Positions 34,803 through 44,514 are shown, numbered from the stretch's first letter. The stretch is DNA of 64,000 nt from Streptomyces ochraceiscleroticus (GCF_000720485.1 NZ_JOAX01000012.1:124001-188000); one strand, 5' to 3'. Numbers and translations are program-made. The notes: a model not told the origin generated them from the letters alone.

Positions 34803-36122
34803 TCAGTCCCCGAGTACTCGCCGCAGGTACGCGTTGCCGAACACCCGCTGCGGGTCCAGCCGGTCCCGCAGCGCGGTGAACTCGCCGAAGCGCGGATAAG
34901 CGGCGGCGAGGTACTCCGCGTCCCGTGTGTGCAGCTTGCCCCAGTGGGGCCGGCCGCCGTGCGCGGTCATGATGCGCTCGGCGGCCGTGAAGTACGCCTC
35001 GTGGGGCGTGCCCCGGTACATGTGCATCGCTATGTAGGCGGTGTCCCGCCCGGAGGCCGTGGAGAGCGGGATGTCGTCCCCGGGTGCGGTGCGCACCTCC
35101 ACGGGGAAGCTGATCCGGAAGCCGGAGCGCTCGATCAGTGCGCGCAGCTCCTGTAGTGCCGCGACCGCCGCCTCCCGGGGGACGGCGTACTCCATCTCCA
35201 CGAAGCGCACCCGGCGAGGGCTGGTGAACACCTTGTACGGGATGTCGGTGTACGTACGGGCGGACAGCGCGCGGCTGGAGAGCTTGGCGATGCCGGGGAT
35301 GGTGGCGGGCAGTGCCTTGCCGACCGCGCAGGCCACCTGGAAGACGCCGTTGGAGAGCAGCTCGTCCTCGACCCAGCCGCTGACGGCGCCGTTCGGTGCC
35401 GCGGGGCCCTGGCTCCGGTTGTTGCGCTTGGTGTTGCAGTTCCCGGTGTGCGGGAACCAGTAGAACTCGAAGTGCTCGTTCTCCGCGACGAGCGCATCGA
35501 AGTCCGCGGTCACCCGGTCGAAGGGCATCGGCTCCTCACGGGCGGCGAGCAGGAACTCCGGTTCGACGGCGAAGGTCAGCTCCGTGAGGACGCCGAGCGC
35601 CCCGAGGCCGAGCCGGGCCGCCGCGAAGACGTCCGCGTTCTCCTGTGCGGAGCAGCGCAGTACGGAGCCGTCGGCGGTGACCAGCTCCAGGGCCACGATC
35701 TGCGCGGAGAGCGAGGCGGAGTCCCGGCCGGTGCCGTGCGTACCGGTGCTGGTGGCACCGGAGACGGTCTGCTCCATGATGTCGCCCATGTTGGCCAGCG
35801 ACAGGCCGTGCGCGGACAGTGCCGCGTTCATGTCCTTCAGGGGCGTGCCCGCGGCCACGGTGACGGTGCCGGCGGCGCGGTCCACTCTCCGTATGCCGGT
35901 GAGCCGTTCGGGCCGTATGAGGAGTCCTTCGGTGGCCGCCGCGGGCGTGAAGGAGTGGCCGGTGCCGGCCGCCTTCACGGGCAGCCCCTCGGAGGCGGCT
36001 TGCTGTACGGCCGTGGCCAGCTCCTCCGTGGAGGCCGGTGCCACGCTCCGTACGGGGCGGGCCTCGACGTTCCCCGCCCAGTTACGCCACACGCTCTCCC
36101 GAGCCGCTCCGGTCACTGTCAT
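34803..36122 (-). CDS. FAD-linked oxidoreductase, aldonolactone oxidase type (D-arabinono-1,4-lactone oxidase family)
   Basis: 439 residues. N-terminal FAD-binding (PCMH/VAO) domain with VKAAGTGHSFTPAA, in which the His of GTGHS is the usual covalent flavin site, and SGATSTGTHGTG. The C-terminal ALO domain ends with the HWGK motif (GRPHWGKLHTRDAEYL) and DPQRVFGNAYL. The family oxidises sugar lactones or alditols with release of hydrogen peroxide; exact substrate unknown. Its first 41 bases overlap the 3' end of the broken MFS gene on the same strand, suggesting a former operon. Confidence 0.9.
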   Translation of the reverse strand: MTVTGAARESVWRNWAGNVEARPVRSVAPASTEELATAVQQAASEGLPVKAAGTGHSFTPAAATEGLLIRPERLTGIRRVDRAAGTVTVAAGTPLKDMNAALSAHGLSLANMGDIMEQTVSGATSTGTHGTGRDSASLSAQIVALELVTADGSVLRCSAQENADVFAAARLGLGALGVLTELTFAVEPEFLLAAREEPMPFDRVTADFDALVAENEHFEFYWFPHTGNCNTKRNNRSQGPAAPNGAVSGWVEDELLSNGVFQVACAVGKALPATIPGIAKLSSRALSARTYTDIPYKVFTSPRRVRFVEMEYAVPREAAVAALQELRALIERSGFRISFPVEVRTAPGDDIPLSTASGRDTAYIAMHMYRGTPHEAYFTAAERIMTAHGGRPHWGKLHTRDAEYLAAAYPRFGEFTALRDRLDPQRVFGNAYLRRVLGD

Positions 36123-37355
36123 CTGCGCCCAGCCCTCCCGTCACCCGGGGCGAGGGTGTCCCCGCCCGCGTCGCCGCCGGCCGCAGCCGGCGGTATCCGA
36201 GGAACGCGACCGCGGCCGCGAGCGCTCCGGCCGCGACCGGCACGACGTACCCCGTACGGGCCCCGGCCGCGTCCACCACCCAGCCGGCGGCCGACGAGCC
36301 GAGCGCCACCCCGACCGCGAGCCCGGTGCTCGTCCAGGTCATTCCCTCGGTCAGTTGCGCGCGTGGTACGTGCTGCTCGACGAGGGCCATGGTGGTCACC
36401 ATCGTCGGTGCGATGGTCAGCCCCGCGACGAAGAGCGCCACGGCCAGAAACGGCAGGTTCCCGACCAGTTGGAGCGGGATCATACTCACGGCCATGGCGA
36501 GCACGCCCAGTACCCAGCGCCGCGCTGCCGGGCCCGAGGGGCGCAGCATCCCGAAGACGGCGCCCGCCGCGCAGGACCCCAGCGCGTAGACCGCCAGGAC
36601 GAGGCTGGCCGCGCCCTTGTGGCCCTCGGCCTCCGCGAAGGCCACCGTGACCACGTCGATCGCCCCGAAGATCGCGCCGGTGGCCGTGAAGGTGACCACG
36701 AGGACCTGCAGGCCCCGGGAGCGCAGCGCGGAGCCCTTCGTGTGGTGCTCACGCGGGTGCGGTACGGGTTCGGTGGCGCGCTGCGCGGTCAGCCAGAAGA
36801 CGCCCGCCGCCAGGAAGACGGCGGCCAGCAGCGGCCCGGCCTCGGGGAACCACGACGTGGACAGCCCGATGGCGAGGATCGGGCCGACGATGAAGCAGAA
36901 CTCGTCGACGATCGACTCCCAGGAGTACGCGGCGTGCAGCATCCCGGGGGAGTCGCGCGGTGCACCTCCGCCCACCGGGAGCGCACCATCGCGCCGACGC
37001 TCGGTACGCAGCCCGCGCAGGCCGCGAAGGCGAAGAGCGTCCAGTCGGGCCAGCGCTGCTGGGCCGCCGTCAGCAGGGCGGCGAGCGCGGCCAGTGCGAC
37101 GAGGGTGGCCGGGCGCAGCACCCGGCGCTGGCCGTGCCGGTCCACCAGCCGGGAGATCTGCGGTCCGAGCACGGCGGCGGAGAGCGCGACGGTCGCGGAG
37201 AGCGCGCCCGCCAGGCCGTACCGGCCGGTGAGCTGGGAGACCATCGTGACGATGCCGATGCCGGTCATGGAGAGCGGCATGCGCCCCAGGAACCCGGCGG
37301 CAGTGAAGGACTTCGTGCCGGGCCGGGCGAACAGGGCGCGGTAGGGACTGGGCAA
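36082..37355 (-). pseudogene. MFS transporter with a frameshift
   Basis: The N-terminal half is read from about 37355 (TTG, with GGAG upstream; an ATG at 37436 is the alternative): LPSPYRALFARPGTKSFTAA to GAMVRSRWAEVHR. The C-terminal half is in another frame: DSPGMLHAAYSWESIVDEFC through about six helices, ending near 36082. The break falls in the CGCGCG run at 36954-36959; removing one CG pair rejoins RWAEVHR-DSPGMLH, so a dinucleotide expansion explains it. The joined protein would have about 12 helices and 420 residues. It is either a recent pseudogene or a sequencing error. Confidence 0.82.
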
Positions 37356-37508
37356 GGGGGCGCTCCGCCGAGTGAGGGTCCGCGGGAACCGCGGTGAGCC
37401 GGGTCTGGATGGCAGTAAGGAACGTACTGCAGCCATACAGCTTACGGGTGGCACTCCGACGGTGCCTCCGGTTTTCCGGCTGTCAGTGCCGGGTGGGAGG
37501 ATCGGGAC

Positions 37509-38657
37509 ATGTCCGAACAGCCAGTGCCTGCTCCCTATGACGCCCTGCTCCTCCTCTCCTTCGGTGGCCCCGAAGGCCCGGACGACGTGGTCCCGTTCCT
37601 GGAGAACGTGACGCGCGGCCGCGGTATCCCCCGTGAGCGCCTCAAGGAGGTGGGGCAGCACTACTTCCTGTTCGGCGGCGTGAGTCCGATCAACGCGCAG
37701 AACCGCGAGCTGCTGGACGCGCTGCGCAAGGACTTCGCCGAGCACGGCCTGGACCTGCCGGTGTACTGGGGCAACCGCAACTGGGCGCCGTATCTGACCG
37801 ACACCCTGCGCGAGATGGTCCGCGACGGTCACCGCCGCATCGCGGTGCTGGCCACGAGTGCGTACGCCTCGTACTCGGGCTGCCGGCAGTACCGGGAGAA
37901 CCTGGCGGACGCGCTGGCCACCCTGGAGGCCGAGGGCCTGGAGCTGCCCCAGGTCGACAAGTTGCGGCACTACTTCAACCACCCCGGCTTCGTGCGCCCC
38001 ATGGTCGACGGTGTGCTGGCCTCGCTCGCCGAGCTGCCCGACGACGTCCGCGCGGGCGCCCACATCGCGTTCACCACGCACTCCATCCCCACCGCCGCCG
38101 CCGACACCTCGGGGCGCCCGGAGGAGCACACCGAGGGCGGCGAGGGCGGCGCGTATGTCGCACAGCACCTCGACGTGGCCCAGGTGATCGCCGACGCGGT
38201 GCGCGAGGAGACCGGAACTGCGCATCCCTGGCGGCTCGTCTACCAGTCGCGCAGCGGCGCCCCGCACATCCCCTGGCTGGAGCCCGACATCTGCGACCAC
38301 CTGGAGACGCTGCACACGCAGGGCGTCCCGGCCGTCGTGATGGCCCCCATCGGCTTCGTCTCGGACCACATGGAGGTCAAGTACGACCTCGACACGGAGG
38401 CCACGGCCAAGGCCGCCGAGCTGGGCCTCCCGGTGGCCCGCTCCGCCACCGTCGGCGCCGACCCACGCTTCGCCGCGGCCGTCCGCGACCTGCTGCTGGA
38501 GCGCGCGGCGGCCGAGCGCGGCCGCTCACCGGAGCGCTGCGCCCTGGGCGCCCTCGGAGCGAGCCACGACCTCTGCCCGGTCGGCTGCTGCCCGGCCCGC
38601 GCGCCCCGTCCCGCCGCCGCGGGCGCCGACTGGAGCGGCGCGCCGACGGGGGTCTGA
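37509..38657 (+). CDS. hemH: Coproporphyrin/protoporphyrin ferrochelatase
   Basis: 382 residues; inserts iron into the porphyrin in haem synthesis. Visible landmarks are [15 protein letters not shown], the [13 protein letters not shown] loop, catalytic His in [18 protein letters not shown], and [18 protein letters not shown]. The C-terminal cysteine cluster CALGALG...[11 protein letters not shown] is that of actinobacterial enzymes holding a [2Fe-2S] cluster. Actinobacteria use the coproporphyrin-dependent route, so CpfC is the functional name. ATG has GGGAGGA upstream. Confidence 0.94.
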   Translation: MSEQPVPAPYDALLLLSFGGPEGPDDVVPFLENVTRGRGIPRERLKEVGQHYFLFGGVSPINAQNRELLDALRKDFAEHGLDLPVYWGNRNWAPYLTDTLREMVRDGHRRIAVLATSAYASYSGCRQYRENLADALATLEAEGLELPQVDKLRHYFNHPGFVRPMVDGVLASLAELPDDVRAGAHIAFTTHSIPTAAADTSGRPEEHTEGGEGGAYVAQHLDVAQVIADAVREETGTAHPWRLVYQSRSGAPHIPWLEPDICDHLETLHTQGVPAVVMAPIGFVSDHMEVKYDLDTEATAKAAELGLPVARSATVGADPRFAAAVRDLLLERAAAERGRSPERCALGALGASHDLCPVGCCPARAPRPAAAGADWSGAPTGV

Positions 38658-38783
38658 TACCCGTCCCGGGCCGCCCGACGGCGTGCGGCCCGGCTGCCCG
38701 GCCCGCGGGCGCCCGCCCCGCGGCGGCCCGCGGACCTGCCGTACGCAGCACCCGCGGGGCCTTCCGTACGAACAAGGAGCACC

Positions 38784-39614
38784 GTGTCCGACCCCCTGAA
38801 GGACGCCCCGCTGATCAGCGGTGAGCTGAAGGACGAACTTCTCGCGCTGGCCCTGGAGGCCGCCCGCCGGGCCGGTGAGCTGCTGCGCGACGGCCGCCCC
38901 GCCGATCTTGGCGTGGCCGCCACGAAGTCCAGCCCCATCGACGTCGTCACCGAAATGGACATCGCCTCCGAGAAGCTGATCACCGGCTTCCTCTCCGAGC
39001 GCCGCCCCGAGGATGGCTTCCTCGGCGAGGAGGGCGCCAGCGCCGAGGGCTCCAGCGGGGTGCGCTGGGTGATCGACCCCATCGACGGGACCGTCAACTA
39101 CCTCTACGGGCTGCCCTCCTGGGCCGTGTCCATCGCCGCCCAGAAGGACGGCGAGACGGTCGTCGGCGTGGTCGCGGCACCGATGCGCGGCGAGACCAGC
39201 CACGCCGTCCTCGGCGGCGGCGCCTTCCTGAACAACGCGCCGATCCGGGTGCGCCCCGCGCCGCCGCTCTCCCAGGCCCTGGTCGGCACCGGCTTCGGGT
39301 ACATCGCCGAGCGGCGCGCCGCGCAGGCGGCCGTGCTGGGCTCGCTGCTCCCGCGGGTTCGCGACATCCGGCGGGGCGGCTCGGCCGCGATCGACCTGTG
39401 CGATGTGGCCTGCGGGCGGCTGGACGCCTACTACGAGCGCGGGCTGAACCCCTGGGACTTCGCGGCGGGCGAGCTGATCGCCCGCGAGGCCGGCGCGCGC
39501 ACCGCCGGCCGTCCCGGCGAGCCGGCGTCCCACGAGCTGACCGTCGCCGGGTCCCCGGCCGTTTTCGATGCGCTGCAGCCCCTGCTGGAGGATCTGGGCG
39601 CCTGGCACGACTGA
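38784..39614 (+). CDS. Inositol monophosphatase family protein
   Basis: 276 residues from a GTG with AAGGAG four bases upstream. Metal-binding motifs of the family: DVVTEMDIASEKL, EEGAS, the central WVIDPIDGTVNYLYGLPSW (DPIDGT) and late NPWDFAAGELIAREAG. Likely dephosphorylates myo-inositol-1-phosphate or a related sugar phosphate; CysQ or FBPase activity cannot be excluded. 126 bp downstream of hemH on the same strand, followed by a strong terminator. Confidence 0.92.
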   Translation: MSDPLKDAPLISGELKDELLALALEAARRAGELLRDGRPADLGVAATKSSPIDVVTEMDIASEKLITGFLSERRPEDGFLGEEGASAEGSSGVRWVIDPIDGTVNYLYGLPSWAVSIAAQKDGETVVGVVAAPMRGETSHAVLGGGAFLNNAPIRVRPAPPLSQALVGTGFGYIAERRAAQAAVLGSLLPRVRDIRRGGSAAIDLCDVACGRLDAYYERGLNPWDFAAGELIAREAGARTAGRPGEPASHELTVAGSPAVFDALQPLLEDLGAWHD

Positions 39615-39720
39615 TCCGACCCCCGGGACCCCGGGAGTCGCACACGCCGCCGTACTGCCCATACAGGCGTCCAGAGGCGACCGGGCGTCCAGGCGCGACC
39701 GGAAGTCCAGGTACGACAAA

Positions 39721-39754
39721 GCGCCCCGGCACCGTCCCCTCGGTGCCGGGGCGC
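39721..39754. terminator. Bidirectional terminator
   Basis: Perfect 13-bp stem GCGCCCCGGCACC (39721-39733) / 39742-39754 with an eight-base loop, between convergent genes. Confidence 0.85.
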
Positions 39755-39776
39755 CCTACGTCGCGGGCGGACGGAA

Positions 39777-39950
39777 TCAGGCGCTGGGCGCGCCGACCTC
39801 CACACCGTGCTCAGAGGCCAGTCGCTGGAGGTCCTCCAGCTCGGCCTGCTCGACATCGGCGAGGAAGTCGTCGCCCGTTTCGCGGGCCCGGTCCAGGTCG
39901 GCTTCGGTGTTCTTTATGCGCTGCAGAATGCCTGCGGTGAACGCGTCCAT
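39777..39950 (-). CDS. Small conserved protein (57 residues)
   Basis: Start chosen at ATG 39950 (MDAFTAGILQRIKNTEADLD) because upstream in-frame residues are low-complexity. Entirely helical and acidic, with heptad-like spacing (ADLDRARETGDDFLADVEQA), so probably a small coiled coil. Function unknown; comparable small genes occur beside cutRS in streptomycetes as I recall. Confidence 0.7.
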   Translation of the reverse strand: MDAFTAGILQRIKNTEADLDRARETGDDFLADVEQAELEDLQRLASEHGVEVGAPSA

Positions 39951-40301
39951 GGTGCGCCCCCTCGTCGTGGGTCGGTGGCACGGGGGTGTGCCGACGGGTG
40001 TGGGCCCCTCATCCACGGGGGTGTGGCGGAGGGAGATCACGGCGTGGTCCCTGCGGGCTGCCGGCCGGTCACGGTACGGCGTCGTGCAGGGCGTGATCGC
40101 GAGTGTGCAATCGTCCTCCCCATGCGGAACCTCACGGAAACCTCAGGCGGATGGTGAATCCTGCCGATCGGGTGCCCGCGTCCCCGCCATCGGGGGCCGC
40201 ACCTGCTCTTACAGCCGGTTTACGGCTTCTCGGGGCAGGATGGATGTGCTCGAGATTTGTGTGTGCCCTGTTCGGCGGGGCCGTGAGGAAGGACTAGCGA
40301 C
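39951..40301. other. Divergent region ahead of cutRS
   Basis: 351 bp without a gene. The 12-mer CACGGGGGTGTG occurs at 39979-39990 and 40014-40025. cutR has a GAGGAAGGA ribosome-binding site (40285-40293). No promoter assigned with confidence. Confidence 0.45.
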
Positions 40302-40955
40302 GTGCGTGTACTCGTCGTCGAGGACGAGCAGCTGCTCGCCGATGCGGTGGCCACCGGGCTGCGCCGGGAGGCCATGGCGGTCGACGTGGTGTACGACGGC
40401 GCGGCCGCGCTGGAGCGCATCGCGGTCAACGACTACGACGTCGTCGTGCTGGACCGCGACCTCCCGCTGGTCCACGGCGACGACGTCTGCCGCAAGATCG
40501 TCGAACTGGGGATGCCCACCCGCGTCCTGATGCTGACCGCCTCCGGCGACGTCAGCGACCGCGTCGAGGGCCTGGAGATCGGCGCGGACGACTATCTGCC
40601 CAAGCCGTTCGCGTTCACGGAGCTGACCGCGCGCGTACGGGCGCTGGGGCGGCGTACGACGGTCGCGCTGCCGCCCGTACTGGAACGGGCGGGCATCAAG
40701 CTCGACCCGAACCGCCGCGAGGTCTTCCGCGACGGCAAGGAGGTCCAGCTCGCGCCCAAGGAGTTCGCGGTGCTGGAGGTCCTGATGCGCAGCGAGGGCA
40801 CGGTCGTCTCCGCCGAGCAGCTGCTGGAGAAGGCGTGGGACGAGAACACCGACCCGTTCACGAACGTGGTCCGGGTGACCGTCATGACGCTGCGCCGCAA
40901 GCTCGGTGAGCCCGCGGTGATCGTGACCGTACCGGGCTCCGGCTACCGGATCTGA
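40302..40955 (+). CDS. cutR: Response regulator CutR (OmpR family)
   Basis: 217 residues from a GTG. Receiver with VVEDEQ, phosphoacceptor Asp51 in VVLDRDLPL, MLTASGD and LPKPFAF. The C-terminal winged helix has APKEFAVLEVLMRSEG, TNVVRVTVMTLRRKLG and PGSGYRI. It is followed five bases later by cutS. In S. lividans/coelicolor CutRS was first linked to copper-dependent melanin formation and later to secretion and redox stress. Confidence 0.92.
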   Translation: MRVLVVEDEQLLADAVATGLRREAMAVDVVYDGAAALERIAVNDYDVVVLDRDLPLVHGDDVCRKIVELGMPTRVLMLTASGDVSDRVEGLEIGADDYLPKPFAFTELTARVRALGRRTTVALPPVLERAGIKLDPNRREVFRDGKEVQLAPKEFAVLEVLMRSEGTVVSAEQLLEKAWDENTDPFTNVVRVTVMTLRRKLGEPAVIVTVPGSGYRI

Positions 40956-40960
40956 CAGGC

Positions 40961-42208
40961 ATGGCCACGACACCCGCGGCCCCTCAGACGCCGCCCGCGC
41001 CGCCCAAGCCCACCTGGGACCCGAAACCACCGGTCCGCCCGTTCCCCTGGCTGCGCCCGACCATCCGCATAAGGCTCACGCTGCTGTACGGCGGCATGTT
41101 CCTGATGGCCGGCATCGTGCTGCTCGCGATCATCTACATGCTGGCCGCCAACGCGCTGCAGGACGGCAACCAACTGCCGTTCAAGATCATCGGTTCGGAC
41201 TTCCGGATCGTCACCGACCGCTGCCCCGGAGCGGCCACCAACAACGTCGACCAGCTCAACTCCGCCATCAACACCTGCATCTCGCAGCAGCGCGCGGTGG
41301 CCCTGAACAACCTCCTGAACCGCTCCCTGATGGCGCTGGTCGGACTGACCATCGTCGCGTTCGCCTTCGGGTACGCGATGGCGGGCCGCGTCCTGTCGCC
41401 GCTCGGCCGCATCACGCGGACCGCGCAGCGGGTGGCTGGCTCAGACCTGCACCGGCGGATCGAGCTGGGCGGCCCGGACGACGAGCTGAAGGAGCTCGCC
41501 GACACGTTCGACGAGATGCTCGACCGGCTGGACCGCGCGTTCGAGTCGCAGCAGCGCTTCGTGGCGAACGCCTCGCACGAGCTGCGGACGCCGCTGGCGA
41601 TCAACCGCACGCTCCTCGAAGTACAGCTCGCCGACCCGGAGGCGTCGCCGGAGCTGGCCCAGTTGGGCAAGACCCTGCTGGCCACCAACGAGCGCAGCGA
41701 ACAACTGGTGGAGGGCCTGCTGCTGCTCGCCCGCAGCGAGAACAAGATCGTGGACCGGAAGCCGGTCGACCTCTCCGAGGTCGCCTCGCAGGCCATCGAA
41801 CAGGTCCGCGGCGAGGCCCAGACCAAGGGCGTGGAGCTGCGCGGCGTACGCAGGCAGGTCTTCGTCCAGGGCAGCGGCGTCCTCCTGGAGCGCATCGCGC
41901 TGAACCTCGTACAGAACGCCGTGCGGTACAACACTCCCCGCGACGGCTGGGTGGAGGTGACCACGGAGGCGCAGCCCGGATGGGCGGTGCTGGTGGTCTC
42001 CAATACGGGCCCGGTGGTCCCCGCCTATGAGGTGGAGAACATCTTCGAGCCCTTCCGGAGGCTGCGTACGGAGCGCACGGGCAGCGACAAGGGCGTGGGG
42101 CTCGGCCTGTCCATCGTGCGGTCCGTCGTCCGGGCGCACGACGGCACGATCACCGCCGTACCGCGTGAGGGCGGGGGCCTGGACATGCGGGTGGTGCTCC
42201 CGGTGTGA
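40961..42208 (+). CDS. cutS: Sensor histidine kinase CutS
   Basis: 415 residues. A proline-rich cytoplasmic start and two membrane helices (about 43-67 and 120-142) flank a short extracytoplasmic sensor with exactly two cysteines, Cys88 and Cys106. A HAMP domain, H-box NASHELRTPLA, N-box LNLVQNAVRYN and G-box GVGLGLSIVRSVV follow. The cysteine pair is suited to sensing thiol redox state or metal outside the membrane. Operon with cutR. Confidence 0.92.
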   Translation: MATTPAAPQTPPAPPKPTWDPKPPVRPFPWLRPTIRIRLTLLYGGMFLMAGIVLLAIIYMLAANALQDGNQLPFKIIGSDFRIVTDRCPGAATNNVDQLNSAINTCISQQRAVALNNLLNRSLMALVGLTIVAFAFGYAMAGRVLSPLGRITRTAQRVAGSDLHRRIELGGPDDELKELADTFDEMLDRLDRAFESQQRFVANASHELRTPLAINRTLLEVQLADPEASPELAQLGKTLLATNERSEQLVEGLLLLARSENKIVDRKPVDLSEVASQAIEQVRGEAQTKGVELRGVRRQVFVQGSGVLLERIALNLVQNAVRYNTPRDGWVEVTTEAQPGWAVLVVSNTGPVVPAYEVENIFEPFRRLRTERTGSDKGVGLGLSIVRSVVRAHDGTITAVPREGGGLDMRVVLPV

Positions 42209-42647
42209 GTGTTCCGGCCAGGTCACCCGCGGGTCCGGCTTGACGCGGCGGCGGGTGTCCGGTCATCCTTCGCCCCGAGTTCGCTTTGCGCGGAATTTGA
42301 CCGGTCCGTTCGTTGGCCCGGACGTGTGTGATCGCTCACAGGCGCGAATTCCGGGCCATCTACTCTCCGTGATCGCCAAGCCCCTCGGAAGGCCGGGAAA
42401 ATCCGGGTTTCCCGGGGGTCCGATCACGGGAAGTACACGGGATGGCAAGCGCGAGGTGCGACTTTAGGACCGTGTACGGTCCTATCGCCATCCAAACCGA
42501 TCACCTCTTCAGGGGTGCGGTTGGGTGTCGATTGAGTAACAGACCTTGATGTGAGGCAAAATCTCCGCCTCAGGTCGGGCACAAGTCCGGCCTCTCACGC
42601 GTTACGAGCGCTGAGACACCGCAGACACCCAGAGGGGGAGAGCGACC
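42209..42647. other. Intergenic region upstream of the DUF4193 gene
   Basis: 439 bp without a gene. Holds a Crp-like partial palindrome (42327-42340) and a perfect 20-bp palindrome (42465-42484), listed separately, and a small TGAGGC/GCCTCA hairpin near 42552-42572. Confidence 0.45.
42465..42484. promoter_or_regulatory. Perfect 20-bp palindrome, candidate operator
   Basis: TAGGACCGTGTACGGTCCTA is a perfect inverted repeat (9-bp arms, GT centre) 163 bp upstream of the DUF4193 gene. It matches no operator I know. Confidence 0.55.
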
Positions 42648-42950
42648 ATGGCTACGGATTACGACACACCACGCAAGACCGATGACGACCTCAACGAGGA
42701 CAGCATCGAGGAACTGAAGTCGCGGCGGAACGACAAGTCCGCCTCGGCCGTCGACGTCGACGAGTTCGAGCAGGCCGAGGGCCTGGAACTGCCCGGCGCC
42801 GACCTGTCCAACGAAGAGCTCGCCGTGCGGGTCCTGCCCAAGCAGCAGGACGAGTTCACCTGCATGAGCTGCTTCCTGGTCCACCACCGCAGCCAGCTCG
42901 CGGCGGAGGACAAGAACGGCCAGCCCATCTGCCGCGACTGCGCGGCCTGA
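42648..42950 (+). CDS. Conserved actinobacterial zinc-ribbon protein (DUF4193)
   Basis: 100 residues. Acidic N-terminal half and a C-terminal zinc ribbon with CMSC and CRDC (Cys-x2-Cys pairs 22 residues apart). Strong GAGGGGGAGAG site upstream. The family is confined to actinobacteria; the overall look recalls small RNA-polymerase-associated proteins, but no function is shown by sequence. Confidence 0.88.
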   Translation: MATDYDTPRKTDDDLNEDSIEELKSRRNDKSASAVDVDEFEQAEGLELPGADLSNEELAVRVLPKQQDEFTCMSCFLVHHRSQLAAEDKNGQPICRDCAA

Positions 42951-43064
42951 GGGCGGGCCGAGGCCGTGGCGCGCGCACCGCACCCGGCCGGGTGGCCGAC
43001 GGCTTCCCGGACAGGCGCAGCACGCATCCACGGTCACCGGGACGACAGCGTGAGGTGAAGCTCA

Positions 43065-43961
43065 GTGAGACCGTTCCGTAGAGGCAAGCAGGGTGAGACC
43101 GGTCCGGCGGCCGGCGCACGAACACGCGAGGAAACCGCGCCCGTGCCCGCCGACCAGGCCGCCCTCCCCGCGGAGCGGCACACCGGAGCGCTGAGGGAGC
43201 GTGGCCGCGCGGCCACGCTCGCGGCCAGAGTGGGCAACGGCGCACGCAAAGGTGGTGCCGGCGCGCGGTCGGGACTCTCCTGGACCGCCGACCGGATCAT
43301 CGAGAACGCCCCGCGGATCCCGGTCCGCGACCTGGCCACGCTGCGCCGCCAGTTCCCCGGCCTGACCCCCGAGCAACTGGCCGACAAGCTCGTCGCGGGA
43401 GCGACGAAGGGCACCGCCACCGTCGGTGCGGGAGTGGGCGCGGCGGCCATGATGCCGGTGCCGCCCGCGATGCCGGCCGAGCTGGCCGCCGAGGTCATCG
43501 GCGTCGCCTCGGTCGAGATCAAGCTCGTTGCCGAGCTGCACGAGGTGTACGGCGTGCGCCCGCAGGGCGGCCTTCACGCCCGCGGCCTGGCCTACGTCCA
43601 GTCCTGGACACAGGAGCGCGGCGTGGACATCGCACAGCCCGCCTCGCTGAATCTCGCGCTCGGCGGCCAGATGAAACGCGAACTGCGTCAGCAGATCATG
43701 AAGCGCACGATGCGCAACCTGCCGAGCCTGACGCCGTTCATGATCGGCGCCGCGGTCGGTGCGTTGATGAACCGCCGGGACACCGCCAGGCTGGCAGTCA
43801 AGATCCGGCAGGATCTGCGCCGCCGTCAGGTCCCCTGGGACGCGCTCCCGGACCCGGCCCCGGCTCCCGTGCGCAAGCGGCTCACGGGCCGCGCCAGACC
43901 CGGCCAGAGCCGTGCCGGAACCGGCCTCATCGGCCGCCACGAGCCCGGCCAGGACGCCTGA
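43065..43961 (+). CDS. Conserved actinobacterial hypothetical protein
   Basis: 298 residues from a GTG with GAGGTG upstream. A charged N-terminus (1-60), then a conserved core with FPGLTPEQLADKLVAGATKG, a glycine/alanine-rich hydrophobic stretch (about 115-150) and a second hydrophobic segment (FMIGAAVGALMN, about 225-240). Basic C-terminal tail. Probably membrane-associated. No enzymatic motif recognised. Confidence 0.78.
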   Translation: MRPFRRGKQGETGPAAGARTREETAPVPADQAALPAERHTGALRERGRAATLAARVGNGARKGGAGARSGLSWTADRIIENAPRIPVRDLATLRRQFPGLTPEQLADKLVAGATKGTATVGAGVGAAAMMPVPPAMPAELAAEVIGVASVEIKLVAELHEVYGVRPQGGLHARGLAYVQSWTQERGVDIAQPASLNLALGGQMKRELRQQIMKRTMRNLPSLTPFMIGAAVGALMNRRDTARLAVKIRQDLRRRQVPWDALPDPAPAPVRKRLTGRARPGQSRAGTGLIGRHEPGQDA

Positions 43962-44012
43962 CCCCTCCCGGTCCGCCCCGGGCCTCCCCAAGCCTCCAGG
44001 CGCCCCCGCGCT

Positions 44013-44456
44013 TCAGGCGCGGATCGCCGCCAGCGCCGCCGACAGCTCCTCCGGATGCCGCGTCGACAGGTACACGTACGGCGTCGGGTCCGCCGGATCG
44101 TTCACCTCGACCCGCACCGCCGTCGGGATGTAGCTGCGCATCAGCATGAACGCGCGGGTATCGGCCTTGTACGTACGCCAGGCCCGCGCCTCCGCCGCGT
44201 CCAGCACCTGCGCCTCGCCCAGCGCCGCCGCCGGGATCTTCGCGTCCCCCGCGATCAGCGACCCGGCGACGACCCGGATGCGCGCGGAGCCGTACGAGCT
44301 CACCAGGACCGCAGCCAGCGCCGCGCCGCCCACCAGCCCGCCCAGCATCGGCAGCGTCCCGAGCGGCAGCAGCATCAGGGCGCAGGCGACGCCGACGGCG
44401 GCGGCGATCACCCACCAGGAGCGGGGGGCGGTGAGACGTTCTTCGTACGACTGCAT
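44013..44456 (-). CDS. DUF3093 family membrane protein
   Basis: 147 residues; start placed at MQSYEERLTAPRSWWVIA (ATG 44456), removing 40 unlikely upstream residues. Two adjacent membrane helices (about 16-60), then a soluble beta-rich domain (GSLIAGDAKIPAAALGEAQV ... PYVYLSTRHPEELSAAL). Function unknown. Divergent from the thioesterase gene across a 58-bp gap. Confidence 0.85.
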   Translation of the reverse strand: MQSYEERLTAPRSWWVIAAAVGVACALMLLPLGTLPMLGGLVGGAALAAVLVSSYGSARIRVVAGSLIAGDAKIPAAALGEAQVLDAAEARAWRTYKADTRAFMLMRSYIPTAVRVEVNDPADPTPYVYLSTRHPEELSAALAAIRA

Positions 44457-44514
44457 GGGTCCAGCTTGGCACGTGCGCGCGCGTGCTCCGCGCGCGCGGG
44501 TAGGGTCTCCACCT

